From NCBI RefSeq assembly GCF_035083965.1, contig NC_089735.1, positions 11,248,001 through 11,312,000 of the forward strand: a stretch of 64,000 bases of DNA, in the 5' to 3' direction. This document shows, one piece after another, positions 46,731 through 60,100 of this stretch. Each line of letters begins with the position of its first letter. Position 1 is the stretch's first letter. The position numbers were made by a program, and so were the translations under genes. The DNA comes from Branchiostoma lanceolatum. Taxonomy: Eukaryota > Chordata > Leptocardii > Amphioxiformes > Branchiostomatidae. Below the pieces are notes generated by a model. It saw only the letters and a program-made list of their open reading frames with translations. It ran no database searches and was not told where the DNA came from.

Positions 46731-49685
46731 TCAGGCGACGAAAGTCTTCTGGACGCGTTGGATGCGGGCCCGGCACATGGGACATCTCCCTCCGCGCGTG
46801 CGCAGCATCTGCACACAGTTCTCACAGCAGCACATGTGTCCGCACGGAATGAGCACCATGCACGCGGTCTCGTCCATACAGATCTTACACATGCGCTCTT
46901 CCATCAGCTGCTGTAGCTGCCGCTGGAGGCTGATGACGTCAGAGGGAGCTTGCTCCTCCTCACCTGTGGTACCTGTGTGAATGTTCAGGTAACAACTTTG
47001 ATTATTAGAAGAAAAAAACATGAATTCAGAATTTAGTTAGACTGGAATCGACCCTATTCTAGCTCTGGTTCGCTCCTCTGAGCGCTTCCCTGCGAATATC
47101 AGGCCATATCATACATGTAGCTGCAATATAGGATGGAAACTGTACTACGTTAACGTTCTGAGATTTAGATAAGTGCAAAACCGCATTCCCAGTAACGTTA
47201 TGCATTAGAATGATATACAACCGTAATGACAATATCGTACCTTGCGCCTCGCTCGGAGCCGGCAACGGGGCCTGTGCTCCGGACACAGCCTGTGCTCCGG
47301 ACACAGGTGGATTTTCCTGTGCGGTCTGAGTCTTTGTTTCAGACGCGTTCATCTTTTCCTCATCCTCATCGCTGGTCTGACCCTCCTCGTGAGCTAGGAG
47401 AGCCTCTACAATGTCCGTCATCTTCGCGAACGGTCTCCCGTTCCTTCTCAGCTGCTTCTGGACGATTTTTTCAACCTGTTGGCGCTCGAAGCCCATCTCG
47501 AGAGCGCTCTGTATCAGGCGTGAGTCCATAGCTTCCTGAAACATGGCTTGGTACGGTGTCTCCGCCTGTGGGTCCTGTACACCGGTCTGTTGACACCCAC
47601 TGGCGGCTGGGCCATTCGACACAAAGGCTTGCTTGAACGTCTTTTCCTCATGAGGCACCTAGCATATTGACAAATAGACAAACACGCTTTCAAAATAACG
47701 CTATCACTCCACATAATATGTTGCTGCATCATGTATTTAGTTCGAGACAATAGCTCATTGAAGTCATGAAAACCTGATACTACATTAAAGCGACTCCTTA
47801 TACCGATTATTATATTCAGTGCACGTGAAATAGAATTGTGTCAACATGTGACAGCTATAGCCATTTTGCTTTTCTCCAGTGTATCTATCACCCATTGCAC
47901 TTATCGCGTGCTAGTGTGAAGACACTGTTAACTTTGGTAACATTTCAACGACAATTTAAGCTTGTTCTCGCGTACGAACGCTGACAAATCAAACATACCT
48001 GTCCAAGCACTGGATGACGTCGTTTAACTTCTTGCACAAAGCTGAGCGTTTTCTGGCGCAGGACAAAGTCACACTTTTCGCCGTACCAGCGCGCATGCTC
48101 CGTCCACGGGTCGTCCTCCGCCTGCCAGTCCTTCAGTCCGCCATCGCACCAGAAACATCTCACCTGGTCATCCACATCTGGGGAGGAGTCAATGACAAAC
48201 GTTATTACCCTTTCTATCTCTTTGAAACTACAAGTAACAGTCCTATAGACCTTTGATCGATCTGTTTAAACATTGGAACATAGATGCCCTTGGTGCTGAA
48301 CACACCATCCACACACAAACACGCCTGTCCTTGGTGCTGAACACACACCCCCCTCCCACACACACACGTCTGTCCTTGCTATTAGACGCCGAACAAACAA
48401 ACAAATACACCTGTCTTTGGCGCTGAACACTACGCACGTAAACATACAAATATACCTGTCCTTGGTGCTGATCACAATCCACAACATTAACCACTTCGCT
48501 TTCTCCGCGAGCTATCACAGAATGGAACCTGTAGTCTTCAAATACGGCACAAAAGCAAATTACTAACTACAGTGTAACATGGAACAGTAAAACTTTCCCA
48601 TACTTACGTGTGTAATAAAACCCGGCCTGTGCAAGTTTCCTCGGTGCAATGGGACTGTACAGCGGCCATCTCAAGAACGTGGAGAATCGCAGTTCTTCGG
48701 ACGACAGTTCAGGATGCTTGGGTTCCTTTTTACCCTCTGTTTGAGATCGTTGCTCTTTTTCATGTGAGTAGTGACTCTGCTGCTGACGCTGTGAACTCAC
48801 CGTTGCCGACTGAGGTAAACTAGACTGTTGAATAAAGGGCGATAACTTTGCATTGCTGTTCGTATCGCCTTGTGAAGAAGACTGCGTCGTAGATTCTAGG
48901 GGGACGTTTGAAGTCGCGTATCCCCGAATGAAAGGACAGTGAGAATAATGCCGTTCATGTTCGACTTTAGGATCGTCTCCTTGCTCCCACTGGTGCAAAA
49001 CACCGCCACAAAACGCACACTCTACTTTATCTCGTACCCCAAGGTAGAAGAAACCGAGTTTTGCCAACTGTTCAGGGGATACTGGCGTGTCCATAGGCCA
49101 TCCATATCCGTAATACGTGTGTAAGCGGTGCAGTTCTGTATTCAAGTCTTTTGGGCACAAACGGTTGCACGATCGTACGTCGTTCACTTCAGTTTTCTTC
49201 AAATTCGAAGCGCCTGCATCTGTCAAATCGACCGTGCGTTCACAATTAGAATTAGGCTGTGGTCTCTTTGTCTTACATTCACCATTGACGTGATGGCTAA
49301 TTCCTCCGTCGGCAACATCTAGCGCTTTGGAGTATGAACATTGTGGATATAACCGATTGTGTTTTCCTATTGGTTCGTTATGATCTGTCCAATTTTCTAT
49401 ATCTATCGTCCCGTTACAATGAAAACATACAAGTTTGTTGCCAGTGCCTGGGTAGTAAAGTCCAGCATTGGCTAGTTTACGTACATTCATAGACATCAGT
49501 AATTGGTTTAGAGGAGCAAAAGATGCCATTCTATTCATGGTAATAGAGAGACAAATTTCCAACGGATCAGGACGGTTTTGTTGCTGTACTTTTCCTCTTG
49601 CTGCTGTCTCCGGACGGCCAAGTCTTGCCGTGTCTCTCGCTAAATCGGGTTCGTCTTGTCCTTTGGTGCCGTAACCTTGTGCCAT
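46731..49685 (-). CDS. Inhibitor of apoptosis, XIAP-like (BIR x3, UBA, RING), copy 1
   Basis: Four exons: 49685-48608, 48177-47999, 47658-47241 and 46972-46731 (638 aa). Three BIR domains at about 51-119, 181-253 and 331-395 each keep the zinc set CxxC, H, C. BIR1 has CFHC and HNRLYPQC; BIR2 has CAFC and HERHYSHC; BIR3 has CFWC and is split by intron 1. A UBA follows at about 463-511 (IQSALEMGF, TDIVEALL) and a C-terminal RING at 587-625 (CKICMDETACMVLIPCGH, CPMC). This is the XIAP/BIRC4 plan. Such proteins bind and inhibit caspases through BIR2 and BIR3 and act as E3 ligases through the RING. No CARD is present. BIR3 has seven residues between H and C where vertebrate XIAP has six. A paralogue lies 3.4 kb upstream. 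Intron 1 holds a 43-bp minisatellite. The start is the only ATG before BIR1 that keeps the full frame. Confidence 0.93.
48270..48480 (-). repeat. 43-bp degenerate minisatellite, locus 3
   Basis: About five units of the same family as 6770-7090, in the opposite orientation (CCTTGGTGCTGAACAC on the plus strand). It lies in intron 1 of IAP copy 1, in the sense direction of that gene. Confidence 0.85.
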
Positions 49686-52304
49686 GTTTGCTTTGTGAGA
49701 TGTTTTTGCCTTTCTTTTTGTTTTCTTTTAATGAATAATGTGATTAGTTTGGATCACCACTATCTTCAGCCTTCATTGTTAAGAATCTTCTGTCTTCTCC
49801 ATCGCCTTGTACACGTGTTTTGCTGAAATAGTTCACATCACAAAATGTATTGGTACACTGTCAAATCAAGACAACATTTCTTTAAAATTACAAAATTCCT
49901 GTAAAACTCCGACTGCCCTGTTCCATCATGTCATTTCTTCCTCAGACCAACCTACGAGATATCAAAGAAATTAATGCATAAAGTCTTGACCAATTCTCTT
50001 TGCGCACAGTTTAGAGCTATAAAACACAAATATTATCCCGCCCATGTACACATCAAAACTGTACGGACACACTAGGCCTATTGCCAATATGTACCCCATA
50101 GACCCTACAGTGTAAGAGTCCGTTGCTTAAACACGTCTAGGAGGCCAAGTTATCCAACTTGGTAATGCCAGCCAAGATACACCTAGGTGGGTACAATGGT
50201 AAGTAGCTAAGTAAACAAAACTACAAAGCCAGAGGCAACCGGATACTCTATTGACATTACATAGGGAACAAAAGTCTGGGCTTCGGGCTCTACAAATTAC
50301 AAGCAAGCAAGCAATGTGTTAGAATAAGTTACGAAATAAAATTGATAGGCACACAGAAAATGTACTGATGCTGCGTTTTGGGGTAAGCTATTGTTACACC
50401 CAAATTAACTTGAACAACCGCCCTTGAAAAACACAGGTAAATTTCCCAGAATCCTCAGCAAAGCAATTTCTAGCTGCGTCACACGAAGTCCAAAATGGAG
50501 GCAAAATCTACTACTCATACTACTCATAAAAAAGAAGCTGTACGACTTTTCTTCACCTGTGAACCTTGGCTTTTGACCTTGACATCTTTATACGTGGCTA
50601 AGGGTCAGCTGATAGAGCCAGTGATTGGTTGAGAGGGGTTGACGGGGATGACCTGGGCGCTGTCAACCTTCCCTGTACATAAGTGGGGGTGATGACGTCA
50701 CATGGGCAGCTCAGGCGGGAAATTTCTGTGATGTCAGATTCTAAAAATAGCCCAAACGTAACGGCTGTTATGTGATTAGAAAGTGAAAGGGATTCGATGA
50801 GAAAAAAAAAGACAGGTGGAGCCAGAAATTTAACAGAAACGGATCATTGACATTGTTTTAGGAATAGTAAAGAAGGTGATAGTCTCTTGACTTGCATAAT
50901 TACTATTAAATAAGGTCAGCAGGATACGCTTTCCGGACCTCAGAAGTAAATGTTGAAAGTATGCAAACTTTAAACAATCATGTAACTATACTTGTGTTAA
51001 AAGCCACCAAGATTATAGTTCCTTTCACTTTTCATCTGAAACATTACAGATTTCTTAAAGACAGTTTTCACGACTAGGTTAATCCTAGGTTCCTGTTCAT
51101 TTATTCGGAAGTCGAAAAGCAGAACTCCTTGCAGCTCCGGATTTCAATAGCTACAAAATGCAAGGGAAGATTGAAAAGAGGAAGTGAGTCAACTCAAAAG
51201 CCTATGGTAGGGCGAAATGCTGAAGATGACTAACTGAAAAACACTGATATACAAGTCGGAAGTGTCTTCCGAATTGTGTTGCCACACAATAAGACTGAAA
51301 ATAAAGGAAGACAGAAAATGCTAAATACCATTACATAGACGAGTCCATTCAGTCAACACATGGGGGCGAAAGTAGCAGGAGTCACAAATCCACTCTTCCA
51401 GTATTCGCCATGGCCACCAAAAAGGATGAAAAAGAGGAACTCTGGTTAACCTTTCAATTTGGCATTTGGTGGTATTTCGCGTGGGTTTCGGTGCTTCACG
51501 AGATCTCACTACAAAACACATTAGTTTGACATTTGTTTGTGTCATTGATGTGCTGGAGAATAAACTTTCGTAAGAATTTCCTCTAACCAATTTATATGCT
51601 AGAAATGCGTGGCGTAATACTACAGTTAGAATGAAAGCTGCTAGAGGGAAACAAAACCATTGCCAATATGTCATGCCATGTCACCAGGGCGGTTACTTGT
51701 CAAGCCCTGTTTGGTGGAAAACATTGTGTTCACGCACTGATCACATGTACAACTGATGGCATGGCATGTTGCCAATGGTTTCTTTCCAACCTGGTGAGTG
51801 GTGACACCGGGGAATCCCCTGCAACGGTTTTTCACGACGACGGTTATACTGGGAGTGGTTGAGATTTCAAATAGTCATGCGGAGACCATTGTGCGACACG
51901 TCAACCGCGCGAAATCTCCTTGTTCAGTTGGTGGCACAAACGGCGGGGCGCGGGCGGGACACGACCATAGTTCTGCGGTGCCATCTGTCGTCAGGACGTC
52001 CATGTAACTGCACCACTCACGGTAAGAACTTTATTTTTAACTTAAACAAAGAGCTCACCCATGTGAATCTGAATGATGCACATTGGTAACGTTTCAGGTC
52101 GTGTACTCCAAGCGCTTCACACGTTTCTTTCTCATATGTTTTGTGTAACCTTTGAGTTTGGTATGCTGGTTCCCCTCTTAAATTCATGGCTTCGTCGTTA
52201 TCTCCAAGCAAAATGGCAAAGACCAGGGGCTTTTAATCCGAGGTACGTCTAGCCCTAGGATATGCGTGAAATTGACGTTACGCTGCTCTCAAAGCAGAGG
52301 TCAC

Positions 52305-52390
52305 GCTCCGGCTTGTTTTTGACGTCTTTTAAGGCGTTTTGTCGGGATTTCTATTTCGTCAGGTTTTCTTTTTGTCCGCTAGCCGTTTGG
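52305..52390 (+). repeat. Single arm related to the 17078 foldback
   Basis: TTTTTGACGTCTTTTAAGGC and GTTTTGTCGGGATTTCTATT match one arm of the element at 17078-17293; the second arm is missing. Confidence 0.65.
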
Positions 52391-53032
52391 CACTCGTACT
52401 AGTCGTAGAGTAACGCTACGTCACAAGGTTCGTTTTCCTCTTTTGCTCGGTGGCTCGCAAGTTTCCATAGTGACGACCTGTCTTCTGAGGGTCCAAAGTG
52501 GGGCGTCAATTGCTTTTTGATTACATCATTGCTATCGTTGTAATCAAACACCGGTCACCGATCTCAACATTCTGGTATTTTCTGACCATGTCATGGAGCT
52601 AAAATAGTCACAAGTACAGGTTATATTACTTCTCAAGTCTTCGGGGCACTACGTCTTCCTTCTCACCCTTGTAGTTGGTTTTTGTCCATTGTCTCACACA
52701 CACTAGAAATGACGCCATACGTATTCCCTCTCAGTGAACAAAAACAAACTTCTCAAAATTGAGCAGTGTACTATGTAGGTGCAAGGACATTGATTATACA
52801 GTATGTCACTATCTTCGCATGTACATGTACATACATATACATATCATTTAGAAGGATGTACTAGTACACTGGACTAAAAACAACATTTACACAAATACTA
52901 TAGGCTCTGCAACTGTGACTATCATATTTCCCAACTTCATTTGTATTGCTGCTAACACTGTAAAGATCTACATCTCTTCATAAGTGAACACACACACACA
53001 CACACTCACACACCAATATCGTTAACTGTTTG

Positions 53033-53038
53033 TTTATT
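53033..53038 (-). promoter_or_regulatory. Polyadenylation signal, IAP copy 2
   Basis: AATAAA on the minus strand, only 14 bases after the stop codon; a very short 3' UTR if used. Confidence 0.45.
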
Positions 53039-53052
53039 TCTTCATTGTCTTT

Positions 53053-56000
53053 CTAAGCCAGAAAAGCTCTCTGGACTTTCAGGATCCGTGCCCTACATAT
53101 TGGGCATTTTCTACCCCTGGATCTCATGGTGTGAGCGCAGCCCTCACAACAACACAAGTGGCCACATGGTATAAATACCATAGTAGCATCATTAGACATG
53201 CAAATTTTACACATTCTTTCCTCCTTCATTCGCTGTAGTCTCCGCTGAAGTTCCTCCATTGATGCTGGCGTTTCTGTAAGAGATGACAAAACAAGATATC
53301 AAACCACATGTCAAAGAAATCTTTCACCACAAATATCATCTCCAAAGCAAACATTCTAGTTCATCATCAAGCAACTCTTACTAAGTGGCAAAGGATTTTT
53401 ATTTGGACCTCCACCATACACATGTGTACACATGCTATTCGTTTTCTAATAACCTTACTTTAAAATACGTTCATGTACAACTGTAACTCATTAACACAAT
53501 AGATAGCGTTTGAGTGAAACATACCATCTTCAGGCTCTTCCATCTGCTCTAGAGCTGGCTCCTCCGGTTCCTGGTTTCCAGTTGGCGTTGGCCCTGTGGC
53601 GTTTCTGTCCTCTTCATCTTCTGTGTAAGGATCTTCTCCCAGATCTTCGCCTTCGTCCATTGCTAGCAAAGATTCCACGAGGTCTGTCATGGTCGTGAAG
53701 GGTCCCCTCCGCGCGCGAAGTCTCCTGCGTACTACAATCTCTACATTCTGCTGACCGAAGCCCATCTCTACAACGTTCCTTACTACTCTAGAGTCCATGG
53801 CATCTAAGACACGTTCTTCAAACTCATCCTCTGGGTCTCCGTCCCCTACTTCAACTGTAACGTTTGCAGCTCCTACTATGAAATCTTGAACGAAGTCCTG
53901 CTGTGAGTGGTGATGCGCCACCTGGAAATGATGAGAAAAAAGGTTTAGATTTTTAAAATCATTCTTTTTTTTTTAAAACTCTGCAAGTTTACATTTGATT
54001 CAATACGAAAAAACAACAACCCAGAGCTTGAAGTGGTGACAGCCGGTTTCTAGTCTCATGCCCTCTACTTGCTACTGCTTCTTTTGTTATTCTATTTGTT
54101 CTAAAATGATGATTGTCACACATGCATTTTCTGGCTGATACCCATCCATGGCCTAAGGCTTTGCAATAAAAGAAAATATCGTCTTTGAAATAGTATCGTA
54201 ATATGATTTATGTCTTATGTTCCTGACCATATAATTGGAAACCTTTTCCCATTTGCTACACCAGGGGGACTAATGTTTCATACGTCAACTTTAAAATCTG
54301 TATGTTTGAAGTACTTACTTGTACGAGTGAAGGAAAGGTGTTCTTTATCTGACGGACGTAGCCGATGCCTCGTTCCCTTAGCACAAAGCCACATTCCTCC
54401 CCGTACCAACGTGCATGTTCGGTCCACGGGTCATCCCCTGCTTGCCAGTCCTTCAGGCCTCCCTCGCACCAGTAGCACTTGACCTGGTCATCAATGTCTG
54501 GAATAGCAAGGGGGTGGCAACAAGGTTAGAATTCATTAATCTATCAGAAAGGTTTTTGTGTTTTTTCTTTTACTTCTGCTGTGGTGTTGTGATAAGTTTT
54601 AACATTCTCTATAGAGCAAGGTAGGTGGCCTGGAATGAAGTCGTGTTGTGACCTGGTTGTTGATACCTGTGGTAAAGGCGGTAACAAAGTTAGGAAAGTC
54701 TCCATTTCCAAAAGGCCTTTGTGCTTCTAACAAGCCCTGATGTGCTCAATCCTTGAATGTATGATCAGAACAAACAGGATATCATTGTTAATGTTAAGGA
54801 GAATAACTATAGCATACAATGCATATGATAAAGTATCTTTGAAAAGATCAACTAAAATCAAGTTTACAAACTTTTTGTGTCAAGTTTATATGGGAAAGCA
54901 AATCAGAGCTATTAGTGGTGACAGTCTTCCTTGCTCATGTTTTACCTACAAAATGTAGAGAACACTCACATGTATAATAAAACCCAGCCTGTGCAAGCTT
55001 GCGTGGTGATATAGGGCTGTACAGGGGCCAGCGGAAGAAAGTCGACAACCGGTCTTCTTCAGACGACAGCTCGGGATGCTTCGGACAGTCAGTTCCTCCT
55101 GGTGGCGGTGGAGGTGGTTCACTCTCTATGTGCCCAAGCCTTTGAAAAAACAAAACACAAGATTTAACTTTAAAACATATACCGGTACTTTTAGACTGCA
55201 GTAACTGGAAACCAGGTGTGAGTGTGCCATAGCTGATTAAAAAAAAAACTGATTGCCTTTATAGGTATGTTTATGCGATCAGAATAAAATAAATATATTG
55301 TAACATTCCAAGATGGCACAATATAATTTTGACTATCTGGAAATAAAAGGATGTGAATCTCCAAAATCAATCCACAAATTGAGGTAGTAGGTACATGTAG
55401 GTATTCCAAGCCATGATGCAAGCTATTGTCTTAGGGAAAGTATGGAAGTAACAGGAAAGCAATCAGCAATGATACCTCTCTGGTGGATGTTCCACTGTTG
55501 AATCCTGCTGGGCGAAGTTCCTCCACTCTCCAGTTCTAGACTGCTGCGCGGTCCCTCCGTCAGGGCTGTCCTGTGGAACATTAGAGGTTGCAGGGTTGTC
55601 CAGGGGAACGTTGGAGGTTGCACAGTCCCTTATGAAGGGGCAGTGTGGGTAATGTCGCTTATGTTCCGTCTTTGGGTCATCGCCCTCCTCCCATTGGTGG
55701 AGAACACCTCCGCAGAACGCGCACTCCACTTTGTCCCGTACCCCGAGATAGAAGAAGCCGAGTTTCGCCAACAGTTCTGGGCGAACAGGCGTTCCTTCCG
55801 GCCAGCCAAAGAAAGTATGGACCCTATGAAGCTCCGTGTTTAAGTCTTTTGGACAGTGTTCACTGCAATGTTTTAGATTTCTAGGAGTCTCTGACGTGTC
55901 GTATGCATAGAAGTCAGAAGCTGCACATGCGTTACTTGCAGTATTCATGGATAATCTTTGCATTGGTTGTATACAAGAATCGGGAGAATCGTTTCCAGTG

Positions 56001-56644
56001 CTAGAAGATTGTTGTCTAACGATGTTTAATGTGGTACTAGTAGCATTGTCTGGTATGTCAACACCACTATGTCGTGAAGAAATGTTGCTTGGAGATTGTA
56101 GGGATTGATTGTCTTTCATGAAAAGTTCTCTTGCAAATGGACAGTCTTGGTTTTCTTGGTAATGCTTTTGAAGGGGTACATCTCCGTCCAACCATCCACT
56201 AATTGTCTGACCACATTGAAAGCATTGTACTGTATCACCTTGTCCTGTGTAGTACAGCCCAGCCTTTGCCATTGCACGCGGTTTTATACTTGCATTTCTA
56301 TCTGGCCATTTTGCGAATGACCCTAATCTAACGATTTCGGTAGTATACATGGCCTGTACACTAGGTTCCGCCCCAGCCTCTACAATACTGGTCATGAAGC
56401 AGGCACTACTAAATACTGGGTTCAAAGGCACCGAGGTTGAAACTTCTCTACTAGGGTTTAGAAGTGCTTGCTCCATGACACAAGGTGAAGAGAGCAGGGC
56501 AGTATCCTGGCCATCTATGTGATCTATTGGCCGAGAACACTGCCCATGCCCTGGTGCAGAGGCTAAAGCAGGGCCTTGTGACACCCATCTAGATCTGCTG
56601 CTTAGACTTTCTGTAGTGTTAACATTCAACTCACCTATGCTCAT
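53053..56644 (-). CDS. Inhibitor of apoptosis, XIAP-like (BIR x3, UBA, RING), copy 2
   Basis: Five exons: 56644-55476, 55139-54970, 54497-54319, 53921-53525 and 53273-53053 (711 aa). BIR1 is at about 104-170 (CFQCGQTISGW, HYQENQDC) and BIR2 at 267-339 (CAFCGGVLHQWEEGDDP). BIR3 is split between exons 2 and 3 (CYWCEGGLKDW). A UBA follows (NVVEMGFGQQNVE) and then a RING (CKICMSNDATMVFIPCGH, CPICRARI). BIR2, BIR3, UBA and RING are very close to copy 1; BIR1 and linkers differ. BIR3 shares the H-x7-C spacing of copy 1. A proline run (EPPPPPPGG) precedes BIR3. Compared with copy 1, an extra intron separates the BIR2 linker from BIR3, so an intron was gained or lost after duplication. Caspase binding and E3 ligase activity are inferred from the family. 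The start at 56644 is the conservative choice. The frame stays open for 46 more codons upstream and could join an ATG at 57089. Confidence 0.93.
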
Positions 56645-57074
56645 TTTTACTAGACTTTCAATATTACGTGCGTCACAAATGTGAATGCTAAGGTGTATCT
56701 CAACACTCTTCTTATTGGACTCAATTTTGACGATGACCGTAATATTGGCGGTGAGATTTGGATTCCAACGTTGTATTTGGGACTAGAACAACTTGTGTTT
56801 CCTTCCCAAATGACAGCACAGAAATGTTGTAGATTGAGCCTGTAGTGAAACAATGTGGGAAAAAAAGTATTTTCTAATTACTTCACTCATTAAGCAAGAC
56901 AAATACAAAATATATGATTGTATGAAGACAAAACATGTCATAAATGATTTATTGATACTTATGATGTTAAAATAAAACCACTGGAAAGTGACAGCAGCTA
57001 GACAAAGACTGTAATGTTCTGCTATACATGGATAATCTATAAGATTGTAAGACTAGTCGACAGACATTACTGAC

Positions 57075-57139
57075 CTGAATCACTTTCATATGTCAGCAGT
57101 TCACGCCACCCTGCTTTAGCCTCTGCACTAGTTCTGTCT
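57075..57139 (-). other. Probable upstream exon of IAP copy 2
   Basis: A 65-base segment with an acceptor (TGTTTTTCTAG) and a donor (CAG/GTCAGT) on the minus strand. Spliced to an acceptor at 56839 it would be 5' UTR with a 23-codon upstream ORF starting at 57089. Spliced to 56782 instead, the same ATG would give an N-terminal extension in frame with the IAP. Confidence 0.45.
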
Positions 57140-60100
57140 CTAGAAAAACAATAAACATACATAGATTAATGTCTGGGAGAAGACTGAAAATCAATGTACA
57201 TATATCTACCATTGCTATAACTTTTCCCCCTTTTAAACACCGTGACTTTTCGGTAGTAAAAAAAACACTCATTAAAAAAATGTCTTGTCCCGTAACAGTC
57301 CTACAAGATTGTCTTTAATAGAAAAAAACATAAAACTAAGAAGCGATAAGTTTAAAATATGGGTCCAAAGTCTACATTGCTCAAATATCGGCACTGCTGT
57401 ATATCAAATCAATGGTGCCATCAGCTCTTGCTGTCCAATTGTTTGTCCAAAAAGTTGTTATGCTACTTGCCTCCGCAAGGTGCCCTTGCTCATTACCTAG
57501 AATTTGAACAGTCAGGCAGTTTTGTGACCAACCACCACACACCCCAAAAAGCTGTCATTGCTCAGGTGTTATTTAAGGCACAGGAACTGATGAAATCCTT
57601 ACTAGTAAGTTAAAATACATATTGATCCCAAAGTACATACTACATTAGGCATTGACTTTAAAACATGGAACAAATATGTTAACAACAGTATGGAACTTGT
57701 AGGCCTCAACTTTGGCATTTTGCCAACATAGGTGTTGTTTAACAAAGGTGTACTGTTTGCCTTCTTGGAAAAGTGTATTTTGGCAACTTTACATGCCCTG
57801 CGTGGATTTGTTATGTACTAAACTATGCTGGAAAACAAGCTTCGTCATTGGGAGAGTTTTTTGGGGATCGTGGTTTAAATCTAAGTTTCCAAAGTAATGG
57901 TGACTGACATGTTCAGACACTGCAACATATACCTTTGTCCCAATCATGAGTCAGAGTAACCTATGTACCTATTGTCTGATTACGACAGCTTGTGCAACAA
58001 CAAAAATGGGGCAAAACATGCAACAAAATCCTTGTAACAGTTCATTGGAAAACAATCATGGACTTCCATGTATCCTTACGATGATTTTCAATATGTTAGC
58101 AAGGCTAAATTCTGGTTCATTGTCATTCCATTTATAAAGCACCATATGCTACATCATGTATGTTACAATTTTAGCCCAGGTATGAGGTACCCATGCGCAT
58201 TCATACTATAAATCATAGCTAGAGTCTACATCAGAGTATGAAATAATTATCATGTGATTTGCTGTATCAAAAATTCAAATCCAAACTGACATGTTTACTG
58301 AAAAAAAATCCTTGGAGTGCAAAGGAAAGTTACCTGTCAACGCTGCACAGTTCAGCACCTCTAAAAGACTTAATGCCTTTGTTAACCTTTCTACTAAAAA
58401 ATTCATGGTCATGTGATTTATAGAAGTACTGACACGCACTTTGAGTTTGCATGCACACTATAGCTACTCGCCTGGGCATGTCCATGTGATAAACAGTTTT
58501 ACTTTCATCAACAACATTTCAGGCATGTTACTTACACTTCAATATTCTAAGCTCCTTCTTGTTCTCAACAAGAGGACATGTATTCCATGAAATTGTTCGC
58601 CCAAATCCCTAGCCTAGCAATTTGGTCAATGTAAGTCTGAGGGGAACGACCATCTGAAAGTCTGCTACAAAACTGTTAAGTCTTAGGCCTAAGAATCAAG
58701 ATGAAAGTAGTTTCTAAGGATGTTACACAGTGACATCATGGCAATCCCCCACCCGACTAAGAAACTAAAACATTAAAATACTGATTATTCAGCATGGAAT
58801 TTTTTATGACAAAAAGTATTTTAAAAATGTTTGGGGATATTGGTTCTATTGAAGTTCTGAGTCAGTCTTTCCTATCACTATCAGTAACTATAATTAGTAT
58901 AAAATAATTGTACTAACAAGTCATGCAGAACTGAAAAGCTGATCACACTGTAGGACACGAAACCAGTCAGACTGGTCACTGAGCAACCAAGGAGGTTAAC
59001 CTCATTGGAGCGACCAACCTCCTTGGAGCGACCAAGTGTAAATATGTTGTCTGCACGATATTTAACAGTGTATCTAACAAACATTTTCGCGTCATTCAAA
59101 ATACCAAATCAGTTCCCTTTTTTTGTTGATCGTCCCTAAAAATCTAGTGATCCAGGCCAACTTACTAGTAGAGAGTCTAAGTTGGCATTGGGCGACCAGA
59201 TTAAAGCGCGGATTTTCGAGCAGATAACAAAAAATTACAGTTTGAACTGTTAAACATATTATTTAAGTTTCAACTACTGTTCACAGTTAACCCCGACCCA
59301 AGTCAAGACCCTTCGAGAGCGTATTTTGCTGTTACCATCATGTACTAGCTGCACCCTCAAGCCAAGTTGCTCAAGCCAATGATCCGGCAAGGCTGGCCAA
59401 AGTGACCCACACTGTGCACACATACCAATGTTCACGTAGATTGTTCAAAAGCACCAACCATGACGCACGAACGCGACGGTTACCACGTTACTGCTGCTGT
59501 TATCAAGAACAAACAAGTCGCCAGAACAATTCAACCGAATAAAAGTTCAAAATGGCGGACTCGCAGCGAAAAGCGAGTGTCTGCGTGTTTGTTTTGGCGG
59601 ATCCGGTTTTGTGTTACGCAGTGCGGACTGCACTGAGATCTCTCCAATACGCTCTTGTCTATTGGTCACGTATGACCCAGCAGCTGGTCAAAGGTCATAC
59701 CAGAGACGACCATTTGACAAACCAGCGGGCTGAGGAGAAGAAATGGCTAAGAAAAACGCTCATACTCACCTCCCTCACAGTACCCCAATGTTCGGAAGAA
59801 AAGGTAATTTCAGCCTATGGTTTGAGGACTAGTTCTCACCATGCGTTACGTCATACCGTGCAGGCATTGGTTGAAACGAGCCCTCGTGCTCTTGATTGGC
59901 CAGCTAGGAGGGGATTCCCCTTCCTCATGAAATAGTCAGGTCAGCTGAGTCAGGTAGGGGACGCCCGGGTTCTAAATTAAGGGGCATGACTTTGGGGAAA
60001 ACGGCTATGGCTTCCATATGATCTCCAAGAAATGTTCAGATGGTCCAATTCAATGATTTCATAAAGTATACAATGACACATCTTACACGAATTCAACATG

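Larger units (their letters stand above)
49686..53052. other. Intergenic between the two IAP genes
   Basis: It should hold the promoter of IAP copy 1. GGGAAATTTC at 50717-50726 differs by one base from the NF-kB consensus. A minus-strand frame at 51321-51674 with one hydrophobic stretch has no further support. A foldback relative is at 52305-52390. Confidence 0.5.

Noticed and set aside
51321-51674. 117-residue minus-strand frame with one hydrophobic stretch
   Set aside because: No recognised family and no splice or promoter support; composition fits non-coding DNA.
57075-57139. C-terminal exon of a separate minus-strand gene
   Set aside because: Another frame of this exon is open and reads into 56839 with a stop, but no further upstream exons were found; an IAP 5' exon is simpler.
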